Below the pieces are notes generated by a model. That model worked only from the letters and a program-made list of their open reading frames with translations, was not told the origin of the DNA and did no database searches. Source: an uncultured Moraxella sp. (GTDB lineage: Bacteria > Pseudomonadota > Gammaproteobacteria > Pseudomonadales > Moraxellaceae). From it: a stretch of 6,811 bases of DNA. Position numbers and translations under genes: made by a program. Shown one piece after another: positions 6,500-6,811 of this stretch. The stretch covers positions 1 to 6,811 of the forward strand of contig CALAPG010000372.1 in assembly GCA_937889485.1 (NCBI GenBank), written 5' to 3'. Within the stretch, counting starts at the first letter, position 1; the number at the start of each line of letters is the position of its first letter.

Positions 6500-6811
6500 G
6501 TGGTAATTTTCTTAGCTTTAACCTTTGTGGTCTTTACCCTGCTTATTTTTAGCCTAAAAAAATCCCCCGCCCAACCCAAGCTATCCTCACCAACAACAAA
6601 AAATGACGACCTTAGCGTCTGGCCATTTGAGCCTATGCCAATCATGACCCCCACCGAAATCATATTTTTCAATAAACTACAGCAAGCGCTACCAGAGCTA
6701 CTCATCTTTGGTCAAGTGCAGCTATCACGCATCATCAGACCTAATCCCAACGCCAATCAGCAGTTTTGGTTTAACCGTATATGCCGCATGAGTATCGACT
6801 ATGTACTCGTT
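6500..6811 (+). CDS. Membrane-anchored DUF2726-type protein (3' end missing)
   Basis: An open frame runs from a TAA at 6479-6481 to the end of the window. The best start is GTG 6500, giving a protein of which 104 residues are visible. The first 19 or so codons encode a hydrophobic helix (VIFLALTFVVFTLLIFSL) followed by lysines, a typical N-terminal membrane anchor with the rest cytoplasmic. After a Ser/Pro/Thr linker comes PMPIMTPTEIIFFNKLQQAL, then LIFGQVQLSRII and FNRICRMSIDYVLV. This pattern (TPxE..F...L..AL, a Q/V strand, then S-[IV]-D-[YF]-V) is what I recall of the DUF2726 family, whose fold is thought to resemble PD-(D/E)xK nucleases. The Asp of SIDYV would be the first acidic residue. 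No ribosome site precedes the GTG and there is no in-frame ATG before residue 54, so the start is uncertain. The function is unknown. Confidence 0.75.
   Translation, partial: MVIFLALTFVVFTLLIFSLKKSPAQPKLSSPTTKNDDLSVWPFEPMPIMTPTEIIFFNKLQQALPELLIFGQVQLSRIIRPNPNANQQFWFNRICRMSIDYVLV

Noticed and set aside
6445..6705. Minus-strand open frame across the end of the window
   Set aside because: It is antisense to the DUF2726 frame, which has a membrane helix and family-like motifs; the reverse product has neither.
1..6811. CRISPR array, tRNA, rRNA, toxin-antitoxin pair, or intact insertion sequence
   Set aside because: No spaced direct repeats, cloverleaf, rRNA-like segment, transposase or paired small genes were seen on reading through the window.

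Overview
The window looks like a chromosomal segment of a gammaproteobacterium, most likely of the family Moraxellaceae (Moraxella, Psychrobacter or Acinetobacter relatives). The basis is the gene order trpB..trpA-accD-folC-SPOR protein, which I know from that group, together with the protein sequences themselves. No rRNA or species marker is present, so the genus is an inference.

All genes lie on the + strand. Layout: (1) 1-929, the 3' part of trpB, cut exactly at the codon for its PLP-binding lysine. (2) 989-1486, a small AT-rich gene for an HNH nuclease-like protein, inserted between trpB and trpA. (3) 1497-2315, complete trpA. (4) 2316-2590, an intergenic stretch with a stable GC-rich hairpin just after trpA and a 21-base dyad ahead of accD. 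(5) 2591-3490, accD. (6) 3518-4858, folC. (7) 4859-5036, an intergenic stretch with a possible promoter. (8) 5037-6296, a membrane-anchored cell-envelope protein with coiled coils, a LysM domain and a C-terminal SPOR domain. (9) 6297-6499, an intergenic stretch with two perfect inverted repeats. (10) 6500 to the end, the start of a membrane-anchored DUF2726-type protein that runs out of the window.

TrpB and TrpA are the two subunits of tryptophan synthase, which makes the last step of tryptophan synthesis. AccD is the carboxyltransferase beta subunit of acetyl-CoA carboxylase, the entry to fatty acid synthesis. FolC makes dihydrofolate and adds glutamate tails to folates. The SPOR/LysM protein probably binds septal peptidoglycan. 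These housekeeping genes are linked by position rather than by one pathway.

The clearest anomaly is the HNH gene: it splits the normally adjacent trpB/trpA pair, has a much lower G+C content than its neighbours, and sits only 10 bases before trpA. I see no CRISPR array, tRNA, rRNA or intact insertion sequence.
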